Shown piece after piece: positions 10,160 to 21,319 of a stretch of 64,000 nt of DNA (position 1 is its first letter; each line of letters begins with the position of its first letter). The DNA is from Patiria miniata (Eukaryota; Echinodermata; Asteroidea; Valvatida; Asterinidae), in NCBI RefSeq assembly GCF_015706575.1, contig NW_024037048.1:14897512-14961511 (forward strand). The letters run 5' to 3'. Under the pieces are notes generated by a model that saw only the letters and a list, made by a program, of their open reading frames with translations, was not told the origin of the DNA and did no database searches. The translations under genes were made by a program, and so were the position numbers.

Positions 10160-10288
10160 GTTGATCTCCTTCAGATCTTTGTTCTTGAGATGATCCAGGG
10201 GATCCAGGAAGTTCTGTCTGACGTTCAGATCAAAGGCGTCCTTGACTTCAGAAAGTTGCCTCAGCAATTCGCTCGACCATCGCCGTAC
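10160..10288 (-). pseudogene. SH3GL: Endophilin exon B, copy B2, frameshifted
   Basis: Same splice borders as B1 and B3 but 129 bp instead of 134. A 5-bp deletion near the 5' end, in the part encoding MVEIGES, puts [18 protein letters not shown] out of frame with the incoming phase from exon A. The rest matches B3 closely. As drawn it cannot be used in frame after exon A. Confidence 0.82.
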
Positions 10289-10982
10289 CTGTATCCAAAA
10301 AAACAAAAGGCAAGATTTTATTGTTCTGATGTTTCCACCAAAATGAGAACAGCTGGGCTATGTATACCACGGGAGCTGGGATGGTCTATGAAATGCATTA
10401 TTCAGCGGAAATATTTGGGAGAATTGTGCCTAAAGTTGATGATACAAGCATGGCATTTGGCACACAGTCTGAGTATGTCTTATAAAAGGGCCATCACAGA
10501 TTTGCCCTTTGAAAAAATCTAGTTAACAAGCAATATTCAAAATTTTCAAAATGGCTGCCATTGGTCATTTTACTACCTATAGTGGAATCTGGCGACCAGA
10601 ATTAGCAGGTTTTTACTGCGGTGGTGTCTCGCTCACACGCATACTGAACGCGTTCTTAAAGACGAGGCGCGTGCGCATTTTGGTATTCTTATTGGTTGAA
10701 GGAGCCTTGAGCACGCGCCCTACCTGAGTGCGACTCACGCAAACATTGTGCCACCGCAGAAAATGGCTGCCATCGGATTTGTCTATATTTGTTCAAAGGA
10801 CAAATCTGCGATGGCCCTATGGCCAAATATCTTTCTCATGACATACTCTGACTGTGTGCAAAATGCCATGCTTGTATCATCAAAGGCACAATCCCATCGC
10901 CTATCTGCTGTACTAGTACATGTAGCTACAATATTGTTGGAAACAAATAAACAGACAACTGACAAATTTGCCAAATAAAGGG

Positions 10983-11476
10983 CGAGTAAAAAAAACGAAA
11001 CACAAACGGCTGGACCAATTTTTGATTGAAGTTTTTCCTGTAGCACTTTCAAAATCTAGGATATGAAAGCCCAGTTATTAAACTTTCTTTTAGTACAAGA
11101 ATCATTCAGATCACTCATGTACTTTTCAAGTTACAAAATTTTGAACACATCCGCCGTTTTAAAGTTCTGTCCACATATCACAAAAATAGGAAGTGTTCTT
11201 GCAGCAAAGTGATAACATTTCTCACAGGGATGCATGTGAATTGTTTTCATTTTATTGAAAGAACACTGACCTTTTTGTGATCCGTGGACAGAACTTTTAA
11301 AATAGCGTTTGTGTTGAAAATTAAGCAATTTGAAAAGTTCATGAGTGATTTGAATGATTCTTGTGCTAAAAGAAAGCTAATAAATTGGGCTTTCATATCC
11401 TAGATTTGGAAAGTGCTACAGGCAAAACTTTATTCAAAAATTGGTCCTGCCATTCGGGTTTCGTCTTTTTTGACTC
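10983..11476. repeat. Long fold-back in unit 1
   Basis: About 494 bp whose halves are inverted copies: GACCAATTTTTGATTGAAG on the left pairs with TTCAAAAATTGGTCC on the right, and CTAGGATATGAAAGCCCA with GGGCTTTCATATCCTAG. Arms are about 200 bp or more around a centre near 11215-11235. A second copy is at 14639-15136; a copy lacking most of the left arm is at about 17727-18022. No ORF of note. Confidence 0.8.
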
Positions 11477-11742
11477 ACCTGTATATTGCAAATGCATGCA
11501 TTTATAAATAAGAAAAAAATAAAAAAAAAAAAGTGGGTGCAAAAAAGGCAGCGGGCAGGTATGAGAAACTGGTTTATTTCTTTACTTGGCCTTGCATATC
11601 TGAAGTGCTGGGCCCTACATAACTTACACAATACTCATGGTACTATGTTGGTGGATTGGAACACTGATTAGAGCACCTTTTTGAGAGCTTTTTGATCAGT
11701 CTACCACAGAAGGAAAGAGAATACATCTTGAAGCTTGCTCAC

Positions 11743-11868
11743 CAAACGTTGAATCTTCTCCTAATTCTCTGCCGTTCTTCAGCATGACTTCTCCCAGGAA
11801 TCCTACGGGTTGTTGAGGCTTGGTTCCTCCTTTGTTCTGACCATGGACTTTGCTCATGGCTCTGGAGA
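11743..11868 (-). CDS. SH3GL: Endophilin A N-BAR exon A, copy A1
   Basis: 126 bp on the minus strand, acceptor CTGAACAG, donor GTGAGCAAGC. It encodes SRAMSKVHGQNKGGTKPQ, then QPVGFLGEVMLKNGREL and GEDSTF with a split final Gly. Endophilin A has SRAKLxxxNTMSKIRGQ...GLLGDCMLKYGKELGEDSTFG. Phase 1 at both ends. A1 has H where A2, A3 and the family have R (KVHGQ against KVRGQ). The length is a multiple of three. Confidence 0.88.
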
Positions 11869-12479
11869 CTGTTCAGGAAAGACAATACGATTGATTAGGG
11901 TCAGCACACAAATAGAAGATCTATCTCTATTTGGTTTGTTTGAAATGAATACTTAGACCCGATTCAAACCGGTGTTCTATAGTCAGGCCGAACGAAATTA
12001 TTCCAAAGGTTACAATTAAAGGTAATATACGATTTGCAAACATCAACAAACAAAACTACCAATTATTATGAAATACTTTACTTGACTGTAGGTGAATGAC
12101 AGTCTCAGACATCCTGTGAAATCATGGCACCTGGTGTGCTGTCATTTTCAAGAAAAGTGGAATTTTTGTACTGATTTCAAAAGATGGTCGGCCAACCATC
12201 ATTGGAAGAAACTGATTTGTCCAAATAGTGCCCCAATTTACCCAATTTATTTAGTCCACATTTTTTTTTCAAGCGGTTACACATCCGTGAATGGATGCAA
12301 GCCAGCTAGTCTGGTTCCCTGAGCTCAGGGAACATCACAAGATCCAGCCCAAGACCTTGTAAAGCATTTGAAGAGTACATTTGCAAAAGCAGATAAGAGC
12401 CAATTTTACAAAATTGACGAAAACCTACCAACTAAATATTTTCCCTGAACACCTACAATCATTTTTCAAATTCAATGAA

Positions 12480-13050
12480 CTGAGCAGTGAAAGTATGTAA
12501 AATACGTTGAAAGTCCGGTTCCGGAATGTTATTTTGTGCGTTCCAGAACCACAAGGCGGGAGTCTGTGACACGTTGTATGATTGTACACTACAAGTGGCA
12601 GCTGTTCCGTACTGTATTTGCAAAGTAACGTGAACATAAATTTTGCATAAAATTGTGACTCAAGTCGACTCGAGTCATTACAACTCTGACCAATGCCTAT
12701 TCTTAACATAGACATTGACAAAGTGGGAAACTAAACACGATGGAGCTTGGTAGCTCAGTTGGTAGAGCACTGGAACGGCAATCTGGAGGTCCCAGGTTCT
12801 ATTCCCACTTCCTTTCCATTTGTGGATTGTTGTATTTCCCTGTACAGGCCACAGATTATTGCATTGACTGGTCGCCCTGGATGCAGGCCTGCGCTGGTTC
12901 ACTTCGTCTCCCATATCACCAAGAGCACAAGCCTTCTCATATGCGGAGCAGTGCTGATCGTAAGTAATCTGGTAAAGTTGCAATTTGTCTGTGATTTGAC
13001 AAAAGCTTGTCACTGTGAAGCATTATGATCAGAACTTAGTTGTGCGGATC
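12480..13050 (+). repeat. Composite repeat with tRNA-derived SINE body (unit 1)
   Basis: The tRNA-like body is at 12741-12812 on the plus strand with A-box-like TAGCTCAGTTGGTAGAGC and B-box-like GGTTCTATTCC. A seven-base loop could present GGC in the anticodon position. It is antisense to endophilin. It is the same repeat as at 3690-4190 but inverted, so it was copied independently of the endophilin array. Confidence 0.75.
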
Positions 13051-13816
13051 ACAAGTTATCTGCTATAATGGTACAAGGTCCGAAAATGCATCTTTAGACG
13101 CATCTTTGGAAACAACCTTCTTTAATTGTTTTCTTCAAAATGACAGCATGCAAGAAAGAATAATTTCACAGGCAGTTCAGAGCCATTACTATCTTTAAAA
13201 CAAAGTATGCTTTTCAAAATTAATGTTGTCAATTACTTTTTGGATAGCTGCAAATGATCTACTCTACCGTGAACAACCAGTGCAAGAATTTCACATTTTT
13301 TTTTCAGTTTAAATTTTTTCGTCAGGGGTAGCATAGACTAATTTGAGGACAACCTCTTTCAGCATGTTCAGGTGGTTCTGCGGAGGCACTAGGCTCACGT
13401 GAATCGCGCACTCCGGACACCATCGACCAAAACATTTGCGAGCCTCGTCTTTAAGAACGCGTGCACGTAGTCGTGGCGCGACCTCAAAAATGGCTGCTAA
13501 TTTTGTTTGCCGGATTACGCTACATGAGAATGTAATTTCCAGTAACCCTGGTTAACCCTTCTGTTAGTGAGCATAAGCCATGTCTGAATGACATGGCTAC
13601 GACTAACACTAGCCCACATGGGAAGTGGCTTCATCTGCTTCCATAGGTGCAACTAATGTATTAGCCGTAGCCACTTCATTCTGACGTGGCTTTACGCTTT
13701 TCCATTTTCCCTAATTTGTGCTTGAATTTCCCGAACATGGCTGTGCAACACAGTCCTGATTCTATCAGAATCAACCAGATAATGGATGATGTTAGATTTT
13801 GTAAGATGGAACTCAC

Positions 13817-13950
13817 GTTGATCTCCTTCAGATCTTTGTTCTTGAGATGATCCAGGGGATCCAGGAAGTTCTGTCTGACGTTCAGATCAAAGGCGTCCTT
13901 GAGTTCAGACAGTTGCCTCAGCGATTCGCCCATCTCGACCATCGCCGTAC
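13817..13950 (-). CDS. SH3GL: Endophilin A N-BAR exon B, copy B3 (intact)
   Basis: 134 bp, acceptor TTTGGATACAG, donor GTGAGTTCC. It encodes GTAMVEMGESLRQLSELK then [18 protein letters not shown] and KNKDLKEIN with no break. The first residues rebuild STFG-TAMVE after exon A, matching the family's STFGNALIxVGES. Differs from B1 by M for I, L for V and D for G. It and B1 are the only two intact B copies. Confidence 0.88.
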
Positions 13951-14638
13951 CTGTATCCAAACGAGGCAAGATTTTATTGTTCTGATGTTTCCACCAAAAT
14001 GAGAACAGCTGGGCTATGTATACCACGGGAGCTGGGATGGTCTATGAAATGCATTATTCAGCGGAAATATTTGGGAGAATTGTGCCTAAAGTTGATGATA
14101 CAAGCATGGCATTTGGCACACAGTCAGAGTATGTCTTATAAAAAAGCCATCACAGATTTGCCCTTTGAAAAAATCTAGTTAACAAGCAATATTCAAAATT
14201 TTCAAAATGGCTGCCATTGGTCATTTTTCTACCTATAGTGGAATCTGGCGACCAGAATTAGCAGGTTTTTACTGCGGTGGTGTCTCGCTCACACGCATAC
14301 TGAACGCGTTCTTAAAGACGAGGCGCGCGCGCATTTTGGTATTCTTATTGGTCGAAGGAGCCTAGAGCACGCCCCCTACCTGAGTGCGACTCGCGCAAAC
14401 ATTGCCCACCGCAGAAAATGGCTGCCATCGGATTTGTCTATATTTGTTCAAAGGACAAATCTGCGATGGCCCTATGGCCAAATATCTTTCTCATGACATA
14501 CTCTGACTGTGTGCAAAATGCCATGCTTGTATCATCAAAGACACAATCCCATCGCCTATCTGCTGTACTAGTACATGTAGCTACAATATTGTTGGAAACA
14601 AATAAACAGACAACTGACAAATTTGCCAAATAAAGGGC

Positions 14639-15136
14639 GAGTAAAAAAAACGAAACACAAACGGCTGGACCAATTTTTGATTGAAGTTTTTCCTGTAGCA
14701 CTTTCAAAATCTAGGATATGAAAGCCCAGTTATTAAACTTTCTTTTAGTACAAGAATCATTCAAATCACTCATGTACTTTTCAAGTTACGAAATTTTGAA
14801 CACATCCGCCGTTTTAAAGTTCTGTCCACACATCAAAAAAATAGGAAGTGTTCTTGCAGCAAAGTGATAACAATTCTCACAGGGATGCATGCGAATTGTT
14901 TTCATTTTACTGAAAAGACACTTACCTTTTTGTGATCCGTGGACAGAACTTTTAAAACAGTGTTTGTGTTGAAAATTAAGCAACTTTAACAGTTCATGAG
15001 TGATTTGAATGATTCTTGCGCTAAAACAAAGCCCATTGATTGGGCCTTCATATCCTAGATTTGGAAAGTGCTACAGGCAAAACTTCATTCAAAAATTGGT
15101 CCTGTCATTTCATTTGGGTTTCGTCTTTTTTGAATC
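14639..15136. repeat. Long fold-back in unit 2
   Basis: Counterpart of the fold-back at 10983-11476, at the same offset within the unit and of nearly the same length. Confidence 0.78.
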
Positions 15137-15402
15137 ACCTGTATATTGCAAATGCATGCATTTATAAATAAAAAAAAATAAAAAAATACAAAGTGGGTGC
15201 AAAAAAGGCAGCGGGCAGCTACGAGAAACTGGTTTATTTCTTTACTTGGCCTTGCATATCTGAAGTGCTGGGCTCTACATAAATTACACAATACTCATGG
15301 TTCTAAGTTGGTGGATTGGAACACTGATTAGAGCACCTTTTTGAGAGCTTTATGATCAGTCTACCACAGAAGGAAAGAGAATACATCTTGAAGCTTGCTC
15401 AC

Positions 15403-15528
15403 CAAACGTTGAATCTTCTCCTAATTCTCTGCCGTTCTTCAGCATGACTTCTCCCAGGAATCCTACGGGTTGTTGAGGCTTGGTTCCTCCCTTGTTCTGA
15501 CCACGGACTTTGCTCATGGCTCTGGAGA
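15403..15528 (-). CDS. SH3GL: Endophilin A N-BAR exon A, copy A2
   Basis: 126 bp, same borders as A1. It encodes SRAMSKVRGQNKGGTKPQ, QPVGFLGEVMLKNGREL and GEDSTF. The KVRGQ matches the family's KIRGQ better than A1 does. Intact. Confidence 0.88.
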
Positions 15529-16149
15529 CTGTTCAGGAAAGACAATACGATTGATTAGGGTCAGCACACAAATAGAAGATCTATCTCTATTTGTTTTGTT
15601 TGAAGTGAATACTTAGACCCGATTCAAACCGGTGTTCTATAGTCACCCCAAATGTAATTATTCCAAAGGTTACAATTAAAGATAATATACGACATTTGCA
15701 AACATCAACAAACAAAATTACCAAATTATTATAAAATACTTTACTTGACTGTAGGTGAATGACAGTCTCAGACATCCTGTGAAATCATGGCACCTGGTGT
15801 GCTGTCATTTTTAAGAAAAGTGGAATTTTTGTATTGATTTCAAAAGATGGTCGGCCGACCATCATTGGAAGAAACTGATTTGTCCAAATAGTGCCCCAAT
15901 TTACCCAATTTATTTAGTCCGCATTTTTTTTGCAAGCGGTTTCACATCCGTGAATGGATGCAAGCCAGCTAGTCTGGTTCCCTGAGCTCAGGGAACATCA
16001 CAAGATCAGGCCCAAGACCTTGTAAAGCATTTGAAGAGTACATTTGCAAAAGCAGATAAGCGCCAATTTTACAAAATTGACGAAAACCCACCAACTAAAT
16101 TTTTCCCTGAACACCTACAATCATTTTTCAAATTCAATGAACTAAACAG

Positions 16150-16715
16150 TGAAAGTATATAAAATGCGTTTAAAGTCCGGTTCCGGAATATTATTTTGTG
16201 CGTTCCAGAACCACAAGGCGGGAGTCTGTGACACGTTGTACTGTATGTTTGTACACTACAAGCGGCGGTTGTCCGTACTGTATTCGCAAAGTATCGGGAA
16301 CATAAATTTTGCATAAAATTGTGACTCGAGTCAACTCGAGTCATTACAACTCTGACCAATGGCTATTCTTAACATAGACATTGACAAAGTGGGAAACTAA
16401 ACACGATGGAGCTTGGTAGCTCAGTTGGTAGAGCACTGGAACGGCAATCTGGAGGTCCCAGGTTCTATTCCCTCTTCCTTTCAATTTGTGGATTGTTGTA
16501 TTTCCCTGTACAGGCCACAGATTATTGCATTGACTGGTTGCCCTGGATGCAGGCCTGCCCTGGTTCACTTCGTCTCCCATATCACCAAGAGCACAAGCCT
16601 TCTCATATGCGGAGCAGTGCTGATCGTAAGTAATCTGCTACAGTCGCAATTTGTCTGTGATTTGACAAAAGCTTGTCACTGTGAAGCATTATGATCTGAA
16701 CTTAGTTGGCGGATC
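16150..16715 (+). repeat. Composite repeat with tRNA-derived SINE body (unit 2)
   Basis: The tRNA-like body is at 16407-16478, plus strand, with the same A-box and B-box sequences as at 12741-12812. It is at the matching position of the second tandem unit, so it was duplicated with the unit. Confidence 0.75.
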
Positions 16716-17482
16716 ATAAGTTATCTGCTATAATGGTACAAGGTCCGAAAATGCATCTTTAGACGCATCTTTGGAAACAACCTTCTTTAATTGTTTTCTT
16801 CAAAATGACAGCATGCAAGAAAGAATACTTTCACAGGCAGTTCAGAGCCATTACTTTCTTTAAAACAAAGTATGCTTTTCAAAATTAATGTTGTCAATTA
16901 CTTTTTGGATAGCTGCAAATGATCTACTCTACCGTGAACAACCAGTGCAAGAATTTCACATTTTCTTTTCAGTTTAAATTTCTTCATCAGGGGTAGCATA
17001 GACTAATTTGAGGACAACCTCTTTCAGCATGTTCAGGTGGTTCTGCGGAGGCACTAGGCTCACGTGAATCGCGCACTCCGGACTCCTCTGACCAAAACAT
17101 TTGCGAGCCTCGTCTTTAAGAACGCGTGCACGTAGTCGTGGCGCGACCTCAAAAATGGCTTCTAATTTTGTTTGCCGGATTACGCTATATGAGAATGTAA
17201 TTTCCAGTAACCCTGGTTAACCCTTTTGTTAGTGAGCATAAGCCATGTCTGAATGACATGGCTACGACTAACACTAGCCCACATGGGAAGTGGCTTCATC
17301 TGCTTCCATAGGTGCAACTAATGTATTAGCCGTAGCCACTTCATTCTGACATGGCTTTCCGCTTTTCCATTTTCCCTAATTTGTGCTTGAATTTCCCCGA
17401 ACGTGGCTGTGCAACACAGTCCTGATTCTATCAGAATCAACCAGATAATGGGTGATGTTAGATTCTGTAAGATGGAACTCAC

Positions 17483-17615
17483 GTTGATCTCCTTCAGATC
17501 TTTGTTCTTGAGATGATCCAGGGCCCCAAAAAGTTCTGTCTGACGTTCAGATCGAAGGCGTCCTTGACTTCAGAAAGTTGCCTCAGTGATTCTTCCATCT
17601 CGACCATCGCCGTAC
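17483..17615 (-). pseudogene. SH3GL: Endophilin exon B, copy B4, frameshifted
   Basis: 133 bp instead of 134. A one-base loss with clustered substitutions in the part encoding NFLDPLDHL changes the frame (RQNFLGPW...). The splice borders are kept. In frame up to the break, out of frame after it, so the normal join to exon D would fail. Confidence 0.82.
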
Positions 17616-18297
17616 CTGTATCCAAACAAAAACAAAAACATAACAAAATCCATCTTTTTATAATACCTATAACAGGAAAGATTTTATTGTCCTGTTGTTT
17701 CCTTCAAAATGAGACCAGTTGGGCTATGTAAAAAAGTAAGTGTTCTTTCCGCAAAACGAAAACAATTCTCATAGGGATGCATGTGATTTGTTTTCGTTTT
17801 GCTGAAATAACACGTACATTTCTTTGTGATCCATGGACAGAACTTTAAAATGGTGTTTGTGTTCAAAATTCCGTAACTTTAAGCAAATGAGTGATGTGAA
17901 TGATTCTTGTGTTAATACAAAGCCCATTGATTGGGCTTTCATATCCTAGATTTGGAAAGTGCTACAGGCAAAACTTTATTCAAAAATTGGTCCTGCCATT
18001 TGGGTTTCGTCTTTTTTGACTCACCTGTATATTGCAAATGTATGCATTTATAAATAAATAAAAATAAAAAAAATAAAAAAATACAAAGTGGGTGCAAAAA
18101 AGGCAGCAGGCAGGTACGAGAAACTGGTTTATTTCTTTACTTGGCCTTGCATATCTGAAGTGCTGGGCCCTACATAAATTACACAATACTCATGGTACTA
18201 TGTTGGTGGATTGGAACACTGATTAGAGCACCTTTTTGAGAGCTTTATGATCAGTCTACCACAGAAGGAAAGAGAATACATCTTGAAGTTTGCTCAC

Positions 18298-18423
18298 CAA
18301 ATGTTGAATCTTCTCCTAATTCTCTGCCGTTCTTCAGCATGACTTCTCCCAGGAATCCTACGGGTTGTTGAGGCTTGGTTCCTCCTTTGTTCTGACCACG
18401 GACTTTGCTCATGGCTCTGGAGA
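18298..18423 (-). CDS. SH3GL: Endophilin A N-BAR exon A, copy A3
   Basis: 126 bp, intact, with KVRGQ as in A2 and a silent ACA for ACG at the Thr of STF. Nearest A copy to the upstream exon at 19053-19113. Confidence 0.88.
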
Positions 18424-18914
18424 CTGTTCAGGAAAGACAATACGATTGATTAGGGTCAGCACACAAATAGAAGATCTATCTCTATTTGGTTTGTTTGAAG
18501 TGAATACTTAGACCCGATTCAAACCGGTGTTCTATAGTCACCCCAAACGTAATTATTCCAAAGGTTACAATTAAAGATAATATACGACATTTGCAAACAT
18601 CAACAAACAAAATTACCAAATTATTATGAAATACTTTACTTGACTGTAGGTGAATGACAGTCTCAGACATCCTGTGAAATCATGGCACCTGGTGTGCTGT
18701 CATTTTTAAGAAAAGTGGCATTTTTGTATTGATTTCAAGAGTGGTCGGCCGACCATCGTTGGAAGAAACTGATTTGTCCAAATAGTGCCCCAATTTACCC
18801 AATTTATTTAGTCCACATTTTTTTTGCAAGCGGTTACACATCCGTGAATGGATGCAAGCCAGCTAGTCTGGTTCCCTGAGCTCAGGGAACATCACAAGAT
18901 CCGGCCCAAGAACT

Positions 18915-19030
18915 TGACACAGTGCATCCTCATAAATCAGGCACACATTTTTGCCATATAGCCTCAATCCTGCAAAAGCCTCCATTTTGCAAATAGGATT
19001 TTGGAGGATTTGGGAAGGTTAGCGTCAATG
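18915..19030 (-). repeat. Fragment of the GGAGGATT-rich element, reversed
   Basis: Reverse complement of about 8583-8695, including the GGATTTTGGAGGATTTGGGAAGG edge. It lies right beside the endophilin exon at 19053. Confidence 0.7.
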
Positions 19031-19052
19031 ATGTTTCAATTTTGGTTCTTAC

Positions 19053-19113
19053 CTGGATTGGGCTGAAGGTATTCTACCAAATCATCCACTGTGTGACCTG
19101 CCACGTCAATTTT
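19053..19113 (-). CDS. SH3GL: Endophilin A N-BAR exon C (EYLQPNP)
   Basis: 61 bp on the minus strand, acceptor TTTCATTAG, donor GTAAGAACC. It encodes KIDVAGHTVDDLVEYLQP then NP with a split codon. Endophilin A has RKVDVTSxAVxEIMxKTxEYLQPNPASRAK. It joins exon A in frame (QPNP-V-SRAMSKV). It starts in phase 0. The preceding exon (family segment [20 protein letters not shown]) was looked for upstream and not identified. Confidence 0.88.
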
Positions 19114-19735
19114 CTAATGAAATAAAAAATACATTACCCAAAGACAATGAGAAGAATTCAATCAGCATAAATAATCTCAAGCAATATTTACTAATACTAA
19201 ATGTGTTAAAACTTTTTTCGCTATGGCAGGAGAGATTCATACCCTGGACTCCGTTGCGTGTACACAACAGAGTCCAACCTGGGCTAGGACTAGGGCTAAG
19301 TTACACTTACAGCAGACAGGGCTCTGGAGTGCTCTGAAACGTGCAAAACAAAACGGGCAAAGAAAATGTCCTCAATATTTCACCAACCAAGTTTGGAGAC
19401 TCAATTCAATTTTCAAAGGAGATTTTTCTTCAATGTTTTGCACATGAGAGGGAAGTCAAGTGATTTAAAAATGGGACTAAATACTAGACTGGTACATGTC
19501 CAACCATCATGACCATATGGTCCAACTATTTGAAAAGACTGACCTCTTCATTCAGTGTCAATAGTCCGGTGGCTTGACTACGGAGAAATGTGTAGTAAAT
19601 TGAGACTAGTTCCCGCTTCATGCCACACGTTTCTTTAATTCTTTTGGCATGGTTGATTGATGCAGTACTGAAGCTGTGTTGGACTGATTGTTTCAGGTGC
19701 CAGTCTTTTTTCTTGCTTTGCATGTTTTCAATACC

Positions 19736-19790
19736 ATAAGTTTTGGGACTCTCATACACAGTATTGAGAGTCCCAAATTTTCGGACTACA
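19736..19790. repeat. Short hairpin repeat GGGACTCTC...GAGAGTCCC
   Basis: A 9-bp inverted repeat around ATACACAGTATT, followed by AAATTTTCGGACTA. Near-identical copies are at about 22346-22398 and 46034-46082. Confidence 0.7.
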
Positions 19791-19845
19791 CTACACTTAC
19801 AGTAGTCCGAGTAACTTGGACCACTTATCGTCTTTTTAACATGCA

Positions 19846-20590
19846 AATTTCACCCTCAAAATGGCCTCCCAATTACTAGATATGCCACCTGAGGTACAAA
19901 TAGACATCGATGATTAAGATGGTTGTACTGAAGTTTACTTACGTCCCGGAAGAAAAGTGAAATTTCCCGTTCAATTCTGAGAGCTCCCCTCGCGATCATG
20001 AACACGTTAAATTTCCGACTCGTGTTAATGTTTGAACGACATGATGTAGTCTTCATGCCCAGCGTACATTCAATGGTCCCCATATCCCAAGTGCGATTCC
20101 GTTACCGAGCGCGAAGCATCGATTATGATAATGAGTAGACTGGATCTCGCTTGTGAACACAAGTGGATTTCAAATGGTAAAAGACAATCGGGAACCAGCT
20201 TGAACTGGTTTCCGCCCATAAAAGCTGTCCTAGTTCCCGACTCTCTATTATCGTTCGAAATGTACTTGTGTGTACAAACGAGATCCAGTCTACTCATTAT
20301 CATAATCGATGCATTGCGCTCGGTAACGGAGTCGCACTCGGGATATGGGGACCATCGAATGTACAATGTACGCTGGGCATGAAGACCACATCGCATCGTT
20401 CAAAACATTAACATGAGTCTGAAATTGAACGTGTTCACGATCGCAAGGGGAGCTCTCGGGATTGAATGGGAAATTTCACTTTTCATCCAGATCATAAGTA
20501 AACTTCAGTACAACCATCTTAATTATTGATGTCTACTTGAACCTCAGGTGGCGTATCTAGTAATTTGGAGGCCGTTTTGAGGGTGAAATC
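19846..20590. repeat. ~745-bp fold-back with ~350-bp arms
   Basis: The left arm begins AATTTCACCCTCAAAATGG and the right arm ends CCGTTTTGAGGGTGAAAT. Inside, CGTTACCGAGCGCGAAGC pairs with GCGCTCGGTAACGG and GAGTAGACTGGATCTCG pairs with CGAGATCCAGTCTACTC. The spacer is about 25 bp near 20200-20225. Arms differ by scattered changes. It could form a very long stem if transcribed. Confidence 0.85.
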
Positions 20591-20709
20591 TGATGTTTTT
20601 GTTGGGCAATGTTGGGTTTTTGGGTCAAAAGACAAAATTGTGTTGCTCGGCATATACGGGGATTAGCTTGGACCCCACTATTGCCAGACCATGTCCGAAT
20701 GTTACAAAG

Positions 20710-21225
20710 GCGATAAGTTGGGTCCAACTTAGCCCCATAAATGTGGCCAATTTACTGGACTACCTCCGTAAATAAAGGCCACACTTCCACCATGTACAAA
20801 AACATGTCAAACTTTGTCAAATTTTGATTTGCACATTTAGGCTTAATTTGTAGTTTATTTTTGCTTTTTAGTAGAAGCATACTCACCCTCTTTATAGCCG
20901 AATCAAAAAGTGCTGCCTTTTTCAGATGTCTCTTTTTCGTGAAATTTCCAGATTCGTTTGCACACGTTCGCGTATCAAACAAAATTTCAACATGAAACTT
21001 CACGAAAATTAGACATCTGAAAAAGGCAGCACAAACATGACAAAAGTGAGCATGGTAAGTAACTTCTAAACCAAAAATAAAGTACAAACTAGGCCTAAAT
21101 GTGAATATCAAAACGTTCGACATGTTGTTGTACATGATGGACATGGTGGAAGTGTGGCCTTTATTGCGGAGGTAGTCCAGTAAATTGGCCACATTTATGT
21201 CGGCTAGGGTCCAACTCCAAGTTAG
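20710..21225. repeat. ~500-bp fold-back (CCAGTAAATTGGCC ends)
   Basis: Left: GGCCAATTTACTGGACTACC; right: GGTAGTCCAGTAAATTGGCC, an exact inverted pair, and the pairing continues inward through AGGCCACACTTCCACCATG. A single-arm relative lies at about 21926-21990 (GGCCAGTTTACTGGACTGCC). Confidence 0.85.
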
Positions 21226-21319
21226 GCTACGGTCCGCGGACTACACTTGAACCTTCAAACACCATGACCATGATTTTGAACACCCGAATCCCACCCGACA
21301 TAATTTGCTGACCTATCTC

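Larger units (their letters stand above)
9719..13380. repeat. Endophilin tandem unit 1 (~3.66 kb)
   Basis: Starts at the landmark CGGAGGCACTAGGCTCACG, which recurs at 13381 and 17045. Contains exon B2, a fold-back, exon A1 and a SINE-bearing repeat. Units 1 and 2 differ by scattered substitutions and small indels across exons and introns alike, so the duplication is recent or the copies are homogenised. Confidence 0.9.
13381..17044. repeat. Endophilin tandem unit 2 (~3.66 kb)
   Basis: Second complete unit, same order as unit 1: exon B3, fold-back, exon A2, SINE-bearing repeat. Landmarks such as exon A lie at a constant offset of 3660 bp from unit 1. Confidence 0.9.
17045..18905. repeat. Endophilin tandem unit 3, truncated
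   Basis: Begins at the third copy of the landmark sequence and contains exons B4 and A3. It lacks about 0.8 kb present in units 1 and 2 between the B exon and the middle of the fold-back (junction near 17727). It ends near 18905, where a GGAGGATT-type fragment begins. Confidence 0.85.

Noticed and set aside
12741-12812. A functional tRNA gene
   Set aside because: Has A- and B-box-like sequences but sits in a repeated ~560-bp unit, occurs four times, and lacks a convincing acceptor stem; called SINE body.
19526-19846. 106-aa minus ORF containing KRELVSIYYTFLRSQATGL with a possible donor
   Set aside because: Not part of endophilin, no family match, and its 5' half overlaps the GGGACTCTC hairpin repeat.
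20752-21192. 146-aa minus ORF (LKKAALFDSAIKR)
   Set aside because: Lies wholly within a fold-back; considered as an endophilin exon 2 but has no similarity to it.
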